Positions 54,017-63,484 of a stretch of DNA of 64,000 bases are shown here, piece after piece (the stretch's first letter is position 1; the number at the start of each line of letters is the position of its first letter). Source of the stretch: Nitrospiria bacterium (GTDB taxonomy: Bacteria > Nitrospirota > Nitrospiria > DASWJH01); assembly GCA_036397255.1 (NCBI GenBank), contig DASWJH010000097.1, positions 19,146 through 83,145 on the forward strand, in the 5' to 3' direction. The translations under genes were made by a program, and so were the position numbers. The notes under the pieces were generated by a model, which ran no database searches, was not told where the DNA came from, and was given only the letters and a program-made list of their open reading frames with translations.

Positions 54017-55384
54017 ATGAAGGTACAAAACCCCATTCGGTTTTGGATTGCAACCCTGGTCATGGGCGTCGCACTCATTCTCGGGATACTTCTTGGAAGG
54101 GGATTTGAAAACCATGTGATGGCGGAGAGTGAAAGTTATGGTGATTTAAAGGTGTTTGCAGAAGTACTTTCCATGGTTCAAAAAAATTACGTGGAAGATG
54201 TGAAACCCCAGGATTTGGTTTATGGGGCGATTCGGGGCATGCTCAATACGCTGGATCCTCACTCTGCCTTTATGCCTCCGGATATCTACAAAGAGGTTCA
54301 GGGGGACACACGGGGAGAGTTTGGCGGTTTGGGAATTCAGATCAGTATTAAGGATGGCCGATTGGTGGTCATTTCACCCATTGAAGAAACACCCGCTTTT
54401 GAAGCAGGAATCCAGTCCGGGGATTTTATTGTCAAGGTGGATGATGTTCCCACCAGGGATATGACCTTGATGGATGCCGTCAATAAGATGAGGGGTCCGA
54501 AAGGAACGAAGGTGACCCTTTCGATCCAACGGGAGGGTGAACCCGAATTATTGGATATTGTCCTCACCCGGGAAATCATCAAGATTCAAAGTGTGAAATC
54601 CGAAGTTTTGGAAAAGACCATTGGCTACATTCGCCTTAGCCAATTTCAAGAGAAAACCACCAGGGATTTAGGCAAGGCCTTGGACAAGTTGGAGAAAGAA
54701 ATCCATATGGAAGGGTTGGTCCTTGACCTACGAAACAATCCAGGGGGGTTGTTGACGGCCGCAATCGGGGTTTCCGAACAATTTCTCGAACCCGGGAAAT
54801 TGGTGGTCTATATTAAAGGCCGAGACGAAGGTAAAGATGAATATCTTTCCAAAGGGCAGCGGATCAATCAGGAATTTCCCATGATTATTCTAGTCAATGC
54901 GGGAAGTGCAAGCGCTTCCGAGATTGTTGCCGGCGCACTTCAGGATTGGGGAAGGGCCGTGGTTCTGGGAACCCGAACCTTTGGGAAAGGTTCGGTTCAA
55001 ACACTGCTTCCTTTATCCGATGGTGCGGGGTTGCGACTCACCACCGCCCGGTATTACACTCCTAAAGGGGGTTCGATCCAAAACACGGGAATTGAACCCG
55101 ACATTGTGGTCGATCCCCTGCCGGCAGGAAAAAAGTTCCAGCGACTGCGGGAGAAAGATTTAAAAGGCCACCTGGAAAACGAAGAAAAGGAGACGGTTCC
55201 GGAGATCGCCCCGGAGGGAGAAGAAGAACCGATGTCCCCTTCTCCTGACATGGACTTTCAGGGTGAGACCGGGGAAAAACAGGACATTCAGCTTCAAAAG
55301 GCCATTGATATTTTAAAGAGCTGGAAAATCTTTAAAAAGCTAGGAACCCCTACCCAGGTGACGGAAAGCAGTGAAGGGTTATAA
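54017..55384 (+). CDS. ctpA: Carboxy-terminal processing peptidase (S41)
   Basis: A 455-residue CtpA: membrane anchor at the N-terminus, PDZ domain (about 95-165; FGGLGIQISIKDGRL), catalytic Ser in NAGSASASEIVAGAL (about 297-301) and Lys in TFGKGSVQTL (about 323). It cleaves peptidoglycan hydrolases and other periplasmic targets. The acidic C-terminal tail is longer than in minimal family members. It follows envC by 33 bases, a common pairing. Confidence 0.95.
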   Translation: MKVQNPIRFWIATLVMGVALILGILLGRGFENHVMAESESYGDLKVFAEVLSMVQKNYVEDVKPQDLVYGAIRGMLNTLDPHSAFMPPDIYKEVQGDTRGEFGGLGIQISIKDGRLVVISPIEETPAFEAGIQSGDFIVKVDDVPTRDMTLMDAVNKMRGPKGTKVTLSIQREGEPELLDIVLTREIIKIQSVKSEVLEKTIGYIRLSQFQEKTTRDLGKALDKLEKEIHMEGLVLDLRNNPGGLLTAAIGVSEQFLEPGKLVVYIKGRDEGKDEYLSKGQRINQEFPMIILVNAGSASASEIVAGALQDWGRAVVLGTRTFGKGSVQTLLPLSDGAGLRLTTARYYTPKGGSIQNTGIEPDIVVDPLPAGKKFQRLREKDLKGHLENEEKETVPEIAPEGEEEPMSPSPDMDFQGETGEKQDIQLQKAIDILKSWKIFKKLGTPTQVTESSEGL

Positions 55385-55408
55385 TTTCCTTCCCGGGAAA
55401 TGCCACCT

Positions 55409-55444
55409 TTTTTCCCTCGGATGATTCTTGGTCCGAGGGAAAAA
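55409..55444. repeat. 13-bp inverted repeat between convergent genes
   Basis: TTTTTCCCTCGGA and TCCGAGGGAAAAA flank a 10-base loop. On either strand the T run comes before, not after, the stem, so it is not a canonical intrinsic terminator. It separates ctpA from the convergent fusion gene. Confidence 0.55.
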
Positions 55445-55500
55445 CCCAGATTGCCCTTTCTTGATGATCCCCAAACGTGAATAATCCATCCCGAACGGAT

Positions 55501-58500
55501 TTAGGGTAAATTTAATTTCCTAAGCTGTTGTTCGGCCTGCCGAATCCACTGTTGATACACACCGGAATTTGGAGCCATCCTTAAAAAAGATTCGAAATAT
55601 TTTTTGGCTTCTAGTGTGTTGCCTTGGGCTTGAAGCAATGTGGCCAAAGCGAAATAGGGATCGGGAAATTTTGGGTTCATTTGAATCGATTTTTGAAAGG
55701 CGGGGATTGCCTTTTCCACCCGTCCTAAACGCGCATACAGATTTCCGACAAAGAGTTGCGCTTCAAAAAATGTAGGGTTGATTTGAAGGGCGGTTTCCGC
55801 GGCTTTCAGTGCGGCCTCGAGATAGGCCGTTGGCGGGGTTTGTTGGGCGCTTTCGAGCGGGATATTTTGGGCGAGAGTGAACAGCAATTTCGCCATTAAA
55901 AGATGTCCCTGTGGGGTTTCATGGGTTTCCATGGAGCGGGTTGAATAAAAATGGGCATACCCCAGGGAATCTTTCCGGTGAATACTATTCTGGCGAAGAT
56001 AGGCATAGGCGAGTTTTAAAAGGAGGTCCGCTTGCACCTCATTTGGAAAATGTGAAAAACCATTAATATAATGGGTTAGGTTGGCATGTTGTTTCAGCAT
56101 ATTTTCTCGGATTGCTTCCGGCTGGCCATTAATCCGCCCGGAGTAATAGTCCAAAGGCCCGTTGACCTCCACCCAGGCGTTATCATCGGTATTGGCCACT
56201 GAGTCACTCAGGTAGGTGTTAACTTCATTGCTCCCCAAAGCAAAGGTGGAGAGAAGGTCGGAAATACTTTGAATCTGAATCCGCTTCATATCGCCTTGGA
56301 CGGTTTTATCTTCAAGGGCCGCAGCCAGGGTGCCAATATTGATTTCAATGGGTGAAACGGATCCCAGGAGAATAATGTCTGGAGGGGCTGGATCAAATAC
56401 CATAACGTGGGGAAAGACCGATTGAAACGCCTTAAGAACGCTTTTAAAATTCTCCTCCGTCATTCCGTAAATGGAAATCCATTGACAAAAAATTCCACCC
56501 TCTTTAAGCCGATTGGCGCCCAGCTGGAAATAATCCTGGGTAAAAAGGTTGGAGACCCCCGAAAGCCAGGGTAGGGAGGGCTGGGAAGTAATAATGTCGT
56601 AGGTTTCGTGTGTGGTCAGCAGGTGATTTCTTCCGTCATTGATGATGATATTCAACCGGGGGTCATTTTTTTTAAGTTGGTTCATATTGCTGAAGTGATC
56701 GGCGGCGCGTACCACGGCGGGTTCGATTTCAACCGCATCGAGTCTCTGAACGGGGTAGAGCTGTGTGGATCCCAGTGTGACGCCAGTTCCCAGCCCGATG
56801 GAGAGCATGGCCTCCCGTTTTCCGGTTTCAGGTCCACCCACCATCATGGGAAGGTGTCCTAAAAGAACATGGGTCCTAAGATATTGCTCCCCTCCCTCAG
56901 GCCTTCCGTCATTTTTTAAAAGACGGTTGCCCTCCGGATCACGAACCACGGTCACCGTGGCGGTTTTTCCCTCCTCATAGAAATCGAGCTTCACGTTTCT
57001 CGTCATTTTTTCCTTAAAAGCGGTCCATCCGCTATCTTTTTTCATCTGTTCTATGACCTTGAGGTAGGTGGGATATTCAATTCCGAGGTTAAACGTCATC
57101 ATGATGGGGTTCCATGGAATATTCCACCAGCCGACCATGAGGGACAATGCAACGATAGACCCGCCCACAATCCCTTTTCGGTATGATGTCCACGCGGGAC
57201 TGCTGAGGGAGAGAGCCGCCCCCAAAATAAGATTGATCAGTATGGTAACAAGCAAGGTGGCCTGAAGGCCAAGAGCCGGTATTAAAATGAATCCTCCCAT
57301 GAAGGCCCCGATGACCGCTCCGATGGTATTCACGGAATATGCATCCCCCGTGGAGCGGCCCATTTGTTGAACCAGGCTTTGATATAATTTGATCACTACA
57401 GGAAAGGTTCCCCCGAATAAAAAAGTCGGGATAAACATGATCACCATTGTCGCAATAAACCATAACCCCATTATCAGCCAGTCCGGGTGGTTATAGAATG
57501 CCGGCAAACCCCAGGAGATGGCGTTGAGAAAAAAGTAAGGAAGCCGTTCCAGGAATATGGCCCCCACATAACAGCTGATGCCGATACCGATTTGAATCAG
57601 TGCAAAGGTCGCTGTGGGTTGTTTGATGCGGTGCAGTACCTGTGTGAAAAAAGCGCTTCCAAGGGCAAGGCCCAATAGAAACGTGGTCAGCATGGCGCTG
57701 AATGCATAAATGGATGACCCCAAGCTAAGAGAGAGGACCCGTGTCCAGACCACCTGATACACTATTGCGGTGTATCCTGAGAGTGCAAAGCCGGCCAGAA
57801 CCAGTGCAACGGCCCATCGGCCGGGCTGCTCCAGCATAAAAGGATTGCGGATCGGTTGAGGGGAAACCTCTTGTTGAGGAGGGTAGGACGGTTCATCGGG
57901 ATTTTTTGAAAGCACCGATCCGAATAGGCGTTTGCTTTTCAACGCCATCCAACCCGCCGTCACACCGATGATAAGGTTGAAAGCCACGGCCACAAAGGTG
58001 GTGGTTTGAACACCCAACGCTGGGAGGAGAATAAACCCGGTTGCGAATGTTCCGGCTACGGCTCCGGTGGTATTGAGTGCGTAAAGGGTCCCGATGCGCT
58101 GTTCCGCCCGTTCAGGACGGTGGGTGTAATGGCTTGCCAAAACCGGAAGAGTGGCACCCATTAAAATGGTAGGAATAAGAAGAACTGCCAGTATTAAAAT
58201 AAAACGGAAAAAATTAAACCAGTAAAATGTCGGGTGATAGAGATCCCATAGGGATTGATAGAGGGGAACCAGCAGGGGAAATATGATCGGCACCAGGAGA
58301 GCATACATTCCGATACCGATTTCCAAAACGGCATAGGTGAGAAGGGGGTTTTTCCAGCGATCGATGAAGCGTCCAAACCACAGGCTTCCGATGGCCAGGC
58401 CCCCCATAAATGCCGTGAGAACCGTGCTGACTGCCAGTGTGGTGGAGCCAAAAATCAGGACCAGCATCCGAAGCCAGATGGCTTCATAGATCAGGCTGCT

Positions 58501-58551
58501 CATGCCGGAAAGGAAGAAGCAGATTAAAATGATCCTTCCCGCCCAGATCAT
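55501..58551 (-). CDS. Membrane transporter-like / spermidine synthase-like / TPR fusion
   Basis: A 1016-residue protein. About residues 1-490 hold two blocks of membrane helices resembling an MFS-type or spermidine-synthase N-terminal membrane module (FFLSGMSSLIYEAIWLRML and ALSGYTAIVYQVVWTRVL are repeat starts). Residues about 515-800 resemble a spermidine synthase/SAM methyltransferase fold: SIGLGTGVTLGS is the SAM loop, and YDIITSQPSLPW lies where the DxxxxD/E site would be. The C-terminal 200 residues have TPR-type helices (NPTFFEAQLFVGNLYARLGR, NPKFPDPYFALATLLQAQGN). True polyamine synthesis is not proven; the operonic speE at 13.6 kb is the standard one. Confidence 0.8.
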   Translation of the reverse strand: MIWAGRIILICFFLSGMSSLIYEAIWLRMLVLIFGSTTLAVSTVLTAFMGGLAIGSLWFGRFIDRWKNPLLTYAVLEIGIGMYALLVPIIFPLLVPLYQSLWDLYHPTFYWFNFFRFILILAVLLIPTILMGATLPVLASHYTHRPERAEQRIGTLYALNTTGAVAGTFATGFILLPALGVQTTTFVAVAFNLIIGVTAGWMALKSKRLFGSVLSKNPDEPSYPPQQEVSPQPIRNPFMLEQPGRWAVALVLAGFALSGYTAIVYQVVWTRVLSLSLGSSIYAFSAMLTTFLLGLALGSAFFTQVLHRIKQPTATFALIQIGIGISCYVGAIFLERLPYFFLNAISWGLPAFYNHPDWLIMGLWFIATMVIMFIPTFLFGGTFPVVIKLYQSLVQQMGRSTGDAYSVNTIGAVIGAFMGGFILIPALGLQATLLVTILINLILGAALSLSSPAWTSYRKGIVGGSIVALSLMVGWWNIPWNPIMMTFNLGIEYPTYLKVIEQMKKDSGWTAFKEKMTRNVKLDFYEEGKTATVTVVRDPEGNRLLKNDGRPEGGEQYLRTHVLLGHLPMMVGGPETGKREAMLSIGLGTGVTLGSTQLYPVQRLDAVEIEPAVVRAADHFSNMNQLKKNDPRLNIIINDGRNHLLTTHETYDIITSQPSLPWLSGVSNLFTQDYFQLGANRLKEGGIFCQWISIYGMTEENFKSVLKAFQSVFPHVMVFDPAPPDIILLGSVSPIEINIGTLAAALEDKTVQGDMKRIQIQSISDLLSTFALGSNEVNTYLSDSVANTDDNAWVEVNGPLDYYSGRINGQPEAIRENMLKQHANLTHYINGFSHFPNEVQADLLLKLAYAYLRQNSIHRKDSLGYAHFYSTRSMETHETPQGHLLMAKLLFTLAQNIPLESAQQTPPTAYLEAALKAAETALQINPTFFEAQLFVGNLYARLGRVEKAIPAFQKSIQMNPKFPDPYFALATLLQAQGNTLEAKKYFESFLRMAPNSGVYQQWIRQAEQQLRKLNLP

Positions 58552-58890
58552 GTTTTTTCCCCGTTGTCTTCCTTCGTCATTCCCGAAATTTTTAATCGTG
58601 ATTCCAGGACCTCTTTTTCTCCCTCCTTTGTAAGGAGGGACATAGGGAGGTAGAAGAAGGGTTTTAGATCAACATTTTTTAGCTTCCCCCTTTGAAAAAG
58701 GGGGTCATGGATATTTGAGTTTTTATTTTTTCTTCTAAATATCTTCCTCCATGCTGTCATTCTTGCGGACCTGTCCTCGTTTGATTTTAAACGGGAAGCG
58801 GGAATCCAGAAAGAAGATCTTATTTTAAAGGGTTTAGGAAGAAGTGAAAAATAGTTGTTGGAATCAATCAAAGACATTCGCTGATGTGCC
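58552..58890. repeat. Cluster of degenerate REP-like hairpins
   Basis: No gene. Two perfect 8-bp hairpins stand here: CCCTCCTT/AAGGAGGG (58621-58639) and CCCCCTTT/AAAGGGGG (58686-58704). Two degenerate copies of a GTCATTCCC...GGGAATCCAG repeat lie at 58576-58608 and 58756-58809. A minus-strand frame over 58548-58892 is repeat sequence, not a gene. Confidence 0.6.
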
Positions 58891-58927
58891 ATTCCTCACC
58901 CGTTCAATAATTGAACGGGTGAGGAAT
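58891..58927. repeat. 37-base perfect palindrome
   Basis: An 18+1+18 perfect dyad; arms start ATTCCTCACCCGTTCAAT and are centred on one A. CTTT follows on the plus strand. It could be a strong terminator-like or REP-like hairpin; there is no gene just before it. Confidence 0.6.
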
Positions 58928-59409
58928 CTTTAAGTTCCAATTTTACCAAAAGGGGTCCTAATCGAAATTCATTGTACCATAAAGAAACAATTAAGAAATA
59001 TCAAGGATTTTAGGGGTTTAGGGTTTTTCAAGTCAGAAGCAGCCAACTTTTCATCGGTTTCTGAATCGTTCTCTAAATATCACTAGAAAATTTAACTTCT
59101 CATTTAAATTTGGGACCTTAATCGGACAAGTTTTTAACCAATCTAAATTTTATTAATTTACTTTCAATAATTTTTAGACCCCCTTCTTTGACTTTTCTTG
59201 ACATAAAAAATTGCTCGCCCGGTGAAAAATTTCTTCTCACCTCTTTATTCATCTTTGGAATTTTGGTAGGGCCCTTGTCCCCCAAGAGGAGAGGGCCAAA
59301 AATTGGAGGCGGGTGTCTCTTACAACAATCTTTTTAGGGTGAAAAGGGGGATTTAAGGTTAGAAAACACCAATATTTTTGAGTTTTAATCTTTCATATCA
59401 AATACTTAC
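58928..59409. other. AT-rich intergenic stretch
   Basis: About 480 bases without a supportable gene. A TTGACA at 59198 lacks a good -10. I see nothing further. Confidence 0.35.
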
Positions 59410-59587
59410 CTTGGTCCGACCCCATCCCAATTATGAATATAAAAATTGAAAACTTATTAAAATGATCAGTCCCTGTAAATTTGGAAAAGCATATTAGGAA
59501 ACTTTTGAAAGTAGTACCACCCGAACATCTCGTGGGACTTGAAAAAATTACACAAAGACGGAAAGCAAAGAACGGGGTCGGACCAAG
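59410..59587. mobile_element. 178-bp element with 14-bp terminal inverted repeats
   Basis: CTTGGTCCGACCCC (59410-59423) and GGGGTCGGACCAAG (59574-59587) are perfect inverted ends around noncoding AT-rich DNA, the form of a MITE. The right end and its flank recur at 63566-63596. The interior holds no ORF. Confidence 0.5.
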
Positions 59588-59827
59588 TTAAAGGGTTGAA
59601 AAAAAAGAGGATAATAAATTTTGGGATAGGTTTTGAGGGCTTAAACAGGTGTTTTTGGTGTTAAAAACTTAGGTTTAAGAAAAAAATGGCAAGAGCCAAC
59701 CGGCATTATGTTCCTAACACTGTGATAAGGGGGGTAGCTCAAGTCGCTTGTTGTCCATTCTCTTTTAAAAAAACGTGAATCGTTGGGAATTAGGTGGTAG
59801 GCGAATAAAAAAGATATTAGGAAAAAA
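59588..59827. repeat. Dispersed repeat, copy A, in a gene-free stretch
   Basis: About 240 bases with no gene. TCAAGTCGCTTGTTGTCCATTC at 59739-59760 reappears almost exactly at 62575-62596 and in variant form at 63609-63632, so this is a dispersed element fragment. Confidence 0.5.
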
Positions 59828-59968
59828 ATGTTATCGAGTAAAAATATTGTCAAAAAAATTCAAACAGTTCTTTTAGGAAGCTTTTCCTTTTTACTTTTTC
59901 CATTGTGCCTTCCAATTGCTGGTCATGCAGATCAGGCTAACTACAATCATAGTGGGGTCAGGCATGTA
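59828..59968 (+). pseudogene. Secreted-protein gene fragment, cut by HUH element
   Basis: From ATG 59828 the frame encodes a good signal peptide (basic start, hydrophobic LLGSFSFLLFPLCLPIAG, cleavage near GHA-DQ) and then runs after eight mature residues into the left inverted repeat of the transposase element and stops at 59968. Forty-six codons in all. The downstream part of the gene is not recognisable after the element. Confidence 0.5.
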
Positions 59969-60988
59969 TAATTGACATTATTAGGATAAATGTCTAAGAT
60001 GCTTTCCATGGCGCGGAAAGCGAGAATTCATTATCCTGGAGCCTTCTACCATGTGATGTGTCGAGGCAACCAGGGGCAAAGGATTTTTAAAGATGACCGT
60101 GATCGAATATATTATACCTCCCTATTAAAAGAGAGTCCCAAACGCTTTGGATACAAACTGTATGCCTATGTGTTAATGAATAACCATGTGCACCTGTTAG
60201 TTGAAATTGGCCGAACTCCCCTATCCAAAGTCATGCAGAATATTCTTTTTAGATATACCCGGTATTGGAATAAAAGGTATCGAAAAGTGGGGCATTTGTT
60301 TCAGGGAAGATACAAGGCATTCTTGTGTGATAAAGATGCATATTTGTTGGAGTTGGTCCGGTATGTCCATTTAAATCCTGTTCGCGCTAGGTTGGTTAAG
60401 TATCCTGAGGGGTATCCATGGAGCAGCCATAGAGCCTATTTAAGTGGGGAGGGACAGGGATGGATCAATGTAGAAGGACTCCTTCCACATTGGGGAAGGA
60501 ATAAAAAGGTAGCAATACAAAGGTATGGAAGATTTGTGAAGGAAGGGATAAAACAGGGGCACCGGGAAGATTTCTATCAAGTAGTAGATCAGAGGTATTT
60601 AGGGGATGAGGGTTTTGTAGAAAAGGTAGAGGAGAAGGTAACAGAAGATGAGCCACACCAGAAGGTGGAGATAAGATGGGATGAGATAAAGAAGGAGGTA
60701 TTAAAAGAGTTTGGAGTAGCCGAGGCAGCCATCATGCATGGTGGTCGGGGCAGAAAGGCGGTACGGATAAAGCGAATCATAGCGTGGTTGGGGAGAGAGG
60801 TGGGGGGATTTACGATCAAGCACATGGCACAACAGTTGGGTCAGGATGCAACGGTGCTTGGTCGTGGATTGGTAAAGTTAATGGAGGAACTGGGGGAGGA
60901 TAAGGTACTTCAAAGGCAGGTGAAGGAGTTTAGTGTGGGGTTGAGAAAGGGACGTTTACCTAAAAGATCTATTAAGCGCCTGACCCCA
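59953..60988 (+). mobile_element. REP-type HUH transposase element with 11-bp inverted ends
   Basis: TGGGGTCAGGC (59953-59963) and GCCTGACCCCA (60978-60988) are perfect inverted repeats bounding the transposase gene. The right side has TGACCCCATTA twice in tandem (60981-60991 and 60992-61002). The left end cuts a signal-peptide ORF. Confidence 0.55.
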
Positions 60989-60994
60989 TTATGA
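59990..60994 (+). CDS. REP-associated tyrosine transposase (Y1 HUH)
   Basis: A 334-residue protein: the Y1 HUH core has MNNHVHLL (H66, H68) and [20 protein letters not shown] at the start, typical of TnpA-REP, which nicks and joins single-stranded REP hairpins. [12 protein letters not shown] is another family motif. A DnaA-like C-terminal helical part (about 240-325; [22 protein letters not shown]) may bind DNA. ATG 60008 is an equal start by homology. No ribosome binding site is clear. It sits inside 11-bp inverted repeats. Confidence 0.9.
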   Translation: MSKMLSMARKARIHYPGAFYHVMCRGNQGQRIFKDDRDRIYYTSLLKESPKRFGYKLYAYVLMNNHVHLLVEIGRTPLSKVMQNILFRYTRYWNKRYRKVGHLFQGRYKAFLCDKDAYLLELVRYVHLNPVRARLVKYPEGYPWSSHRAYLSGEGQGWINVEGLLPHWGRNKKVAIQRYGRFVKEGIKQGHREDFYQVVDQRYLGDEGFVEKVEEKVTEDEPHQKVEIRWDEIKKEVLKEFGVAEAAIMHGGRGRKAVRIKRIIAWLGREVGGFTIKHMAQQLGQDATVLGRGLVKLMEELGEDKVLQRQVKEFSVGLRKGRLPKRSIKRLTPL

Positions 60995-61017
60995 CCCCAT
61001 TACATTACATTATAAAA

Positions 61018-62604
61018 ATGAAGCAGGGCTGGAAATTAATCGGCTTTACGGTATTTGTAAGCGTACTTCTTGCCTTCTCTGCGGTCTTTGCAGAACAAGA
61101 GTTTGATCTTGATGAAGGTCCAAACGACATCTTTCCCGGTCCCTTATCAATCCTTTATGAAAACTGTTCGGTAAGCGTTCTGAATCGAACAAATTTTCCA
61201 AATTTTGATGGTACTTTTTCAATATCAAACGTTCCAGCAGATGGGACATTGGTAAAAGCAAGGGTGACATGTCCTAGGGGAGATGGTACAACGCTTTTTG
61301 GAGAAAGTATCCTTGTTTCTCCAAATCCAAATAGTCAAAACTTAATTGGTGATCTGGTTTTAGGTACAGAAATTTCTCCCATCTTAAATACTGTTACCTT
61401 CACCTCCTCCAAACCCTCTCTCACCAGCCTCGGGGACACAGTCCAGTTGACGGTGACGGGTACCTTTGACAATGGATCAACAGCGGATGTAACAAATGAA
61501 CCGGATACTGTTTACACTACCAGTAATCCCAATATTGCGACAGTTGAAACCACGGGTTTGGTGACGGCAGTTTCATCGGGGACGGTGGTGTTGTCTGCCA
61601 GCAAGGATGGTGTTCTTTCCACACTGATTTTGATGGCGAGTACCGGAGCGGCGGGGGATTCTGATGGAGATGGGATACCCGATGATTATGAAACCGCAAA
61701 TGGTTTAAATCCCAGCGACCCCAACGATGCTGGGCTAGATCCGGATGGGGATGGGTTATTCAACTTACAGGAATTCCAAACCGGGACCGATCCCAATGTA
61801 GCCGACACGGACGGTGACGGCATCTCCGATGGCGCAGAGGTGGCCGGAACCAATGGTTTTGTGACTAACCCTTTGTTGGCCGACACCGATGGAGATGGCA
61901 TTCGTGATCTCTTGGAGATCCAAACGGGTACCGATCCCACCGATCCCAATAGTTATAATTTGGCCCAGGCCCTTTCATCCATTTCCGTGAATCCCTTTAG
62001 CTTTACTCTGACCGTCAATACCATCCTGGCCCAAGAGGTATCAAGACAGTTATCTGTAACAGGTAGCCTGATCGATGGGACCACCATTGATTTAACATCT
62101 ACCACAAAGGGAACAGCTTATAATTCATCGGACCTCTTGATCTGTAACTTCGGCCCAACTGATGGTGAAGTCTTCGCCGGCCAGGATGGCCTCTGTAACG
62201 TTACAGTCTCAAACATCGGGTTCTCTGATACCGCAAGCGTAAGTGTGGAGACCTTTTCTCCCGTTCCCCTTTCTTTTGTGGATCTACCTGGCATACCCTA
62301 CAATCTGGATATCAAAGAAAATTATGTCTATGTTGCCGATGGAGTGGGAGGCCTTCAGGTGGTGGATGTCTCAGACCGAAGTTTTCCTCAGATCGTCAGC
62401 TCTCTCAATACCCCCGCCACCAACGTCCAGGTAGTGGGAGATATCGCCTATTTATCCGGCGGCAGCGGAATAGGCTTCTATGTAGTGGATATCTCCTACC
62501 CTTTAAATCCCAAACTGCTGGGGAGCGTAGATACACCGGGTTTGGCCTGGGATGTGGCCATCTCATTTAAGGGGTCAAGTCGCTTGTTGTCCATTCTTCA
62601 TTAA
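61018..62604 (+). pseudogene. Secreted Big2 / calcium-repeat / LVIVD protein, 3' end lost to repeat
   Basis: 528 codons from ATG 61018. Signal peptide (residues 1-22), a Big2-type Ig-like domain (about 120-200), two or more DxDxDG thrombospondin-3-like calcium repeats ([41 protein letters not shown]; about 215-320), then LVIVD-type beta-propeller repeats ([31 protein letters not shown]). From about 62570 the frame reads the dispersed repeat GGGGTCAAGTCGC and stops, so more propeller repeats and any anchor are missing. Probably an exported adhesin-like protein before disruption. The ATG at 60991 lies in the element flank. Confidence 0.75.
62569..62597. repeat. Dispersed repeat, copy B
   Basis: AAGGGGTCAAGTCGC... 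to CCATTCT matches copy A at 59739. It interrupts the propeller gene at its junction. Confidence 0.55.
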
Positions 62605-62678
62605 ATAACGTAAAACGTTAGGCGTGAGTCGAAAGGGGAAAAACAATACCAATGAGACAACCCCGGTAGACCCATGCC

Positions 62679-62710
62679 GTCATTCCCACAGGTATTTATT
62701 GGGAATCCAG
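62679..62710. repeat. GTCATTCCC-type REP hairpin
   Basis: ATTCCCA (62682-62688) pairs with TGGGAAT (62700-62706), and the flanks match the degenerate copies near 58.6-58.8 kb. Confidence 0.5.
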
Positions 62711-62750
62711 TTCATGTGTTTCTTTTATCATTAATTCCTTTGGAAATCTC

Positions 62751-63182
62751 TCAAAACTCAGCAGGCAGGAGAGAAAAACCTTCTTTTTTAGCCGAATCCC
62801 TTAACCGATGGTCAAGACAAACCAGGTAATGGTTTTTGGGAAGGTGGCCCGACCAGGTCAATGCAGCAGCCAATTGAAGAGCATCCGCGGTTCTTAGTGG
62901 ATGAACGGATAATAAACGCTCAGCATGTTCACGGACAACTGGTGTGGGATGAATTTCGGTCCATGTGTCCGCAAGCTGTTTTAGCACCGCCCTAGCCTGG
63001 TCCGTTCCCTTAGGGGTCAGCATCTCCTCACGGGCTTGGCGTAGCAGTGCTGATGTGCATTCAATGCGGGTTGCCCACCAAACCACCATTGCCTGATCCG
63101 CTTTGAGGGTTTTTCGAAGTACGGGAGAGGTGGGTTCATTAACACAAAGAGGGAGTATGGCGGAGCTGTCCCAGAATTTCAC
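62751..63182 (-). CDS. vapC: PIN-domain toxin, VapC-type
   Basis: A 143-residue PIN nuclease: D5 in KFWDSSAIL, Glu near 41 in TRIECTSALL, Asp near 98 in RTADALQLAAAL and Asp near 121 in CLDHRLRDSA form the acidic site. VapC toxins cut RNA, often tRNA or 23S rRNA. It overlaps the antitoxin gene by 4 bases. Confidence 0.9.
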   Translation of the reverse strand: MKFWDSSAILPLCVNEPTSPVLRKTLKADQAMVVWWATRIECTSALLRQAREEMLTPKGTDQARAVLKQLADTWTEIHPTPVVREHAERLLSVHPLRTADALQLAAALTWSGHLPKNHYLVCLDHRLRDSAKKEGFSLLPAEF

Positions 63183-63469
63183 CGCCCATCCTCACGTTCC
63201 TCAAGAAGGGCTTGTAAAACAGATCCTTTTGGGTCTTGAGGACGAGGTAAGGTCCAAAAATTTTTGGGGAGTTTCCCTTTACCGATAGAGACTAGCCCTG
63301 CTTTTTGCATTTCTAGAAGCTCCTCCGGGATCGTTCCAGAGGGGGAAATGGGGACAAGTTTTGCGATCGGTTTTCCCCGCTTGGTGACGATGACTTCTTC
63401 CCCTGATTTGATTCTAAGCAGATACTCGCTTAGCGAAGCTTTTAGTTTTGAAACGTCGGCTTTTTTCAT
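63179..63469 (-). CDS. vapB: Phd/YefM-VapB-type antitoxin
   Basis: A 96-residue antitoxin: KADVSKLKASLSEYLLRIKSGEEVIVTKRGKPIAKLVP is the Phd/YefM DNA-binding fold, here given by its parts VSKLKASLSEYL and IVTKRGKPIAKLV. It should bind the toxin with its C-terminus and repress the operon. First gene of the pair. Confidence 0.9.
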   Translation of the reverse strand: MKKADVSKLKASLSEYLLRIKSGEEVIVTKRGKPIAKLVPISPSGTIPEELLEMQKAGLVSIGKGKLPKNFWTLPRPQDPKGSVLQALLEEREDGR

Positions 63470-63484
63470 GGATAACCATTATGG

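Noticed and set aside
55409..55444. Intrinsic terminator after ctpA
   Set aside because: The T run precedes the stem on both strands, so it is listed only as an inverted repeat.
58548..58892. 114-residue minus-strand frame
   Set aside because: It is made of REP-type repeat DNA and overlaps the fusion gene start; no domain or ribosome binding site.
58552..59409. CRISPR array
   Set aside because: Hairpins differ from each other and are not spaced by equal unique spacers; no cas genes are in the window.
59641..59853. 70-residue minus-strand frame before the transposase
   Set aside because: Low-complexity sequence over repeat copy A, with no support.
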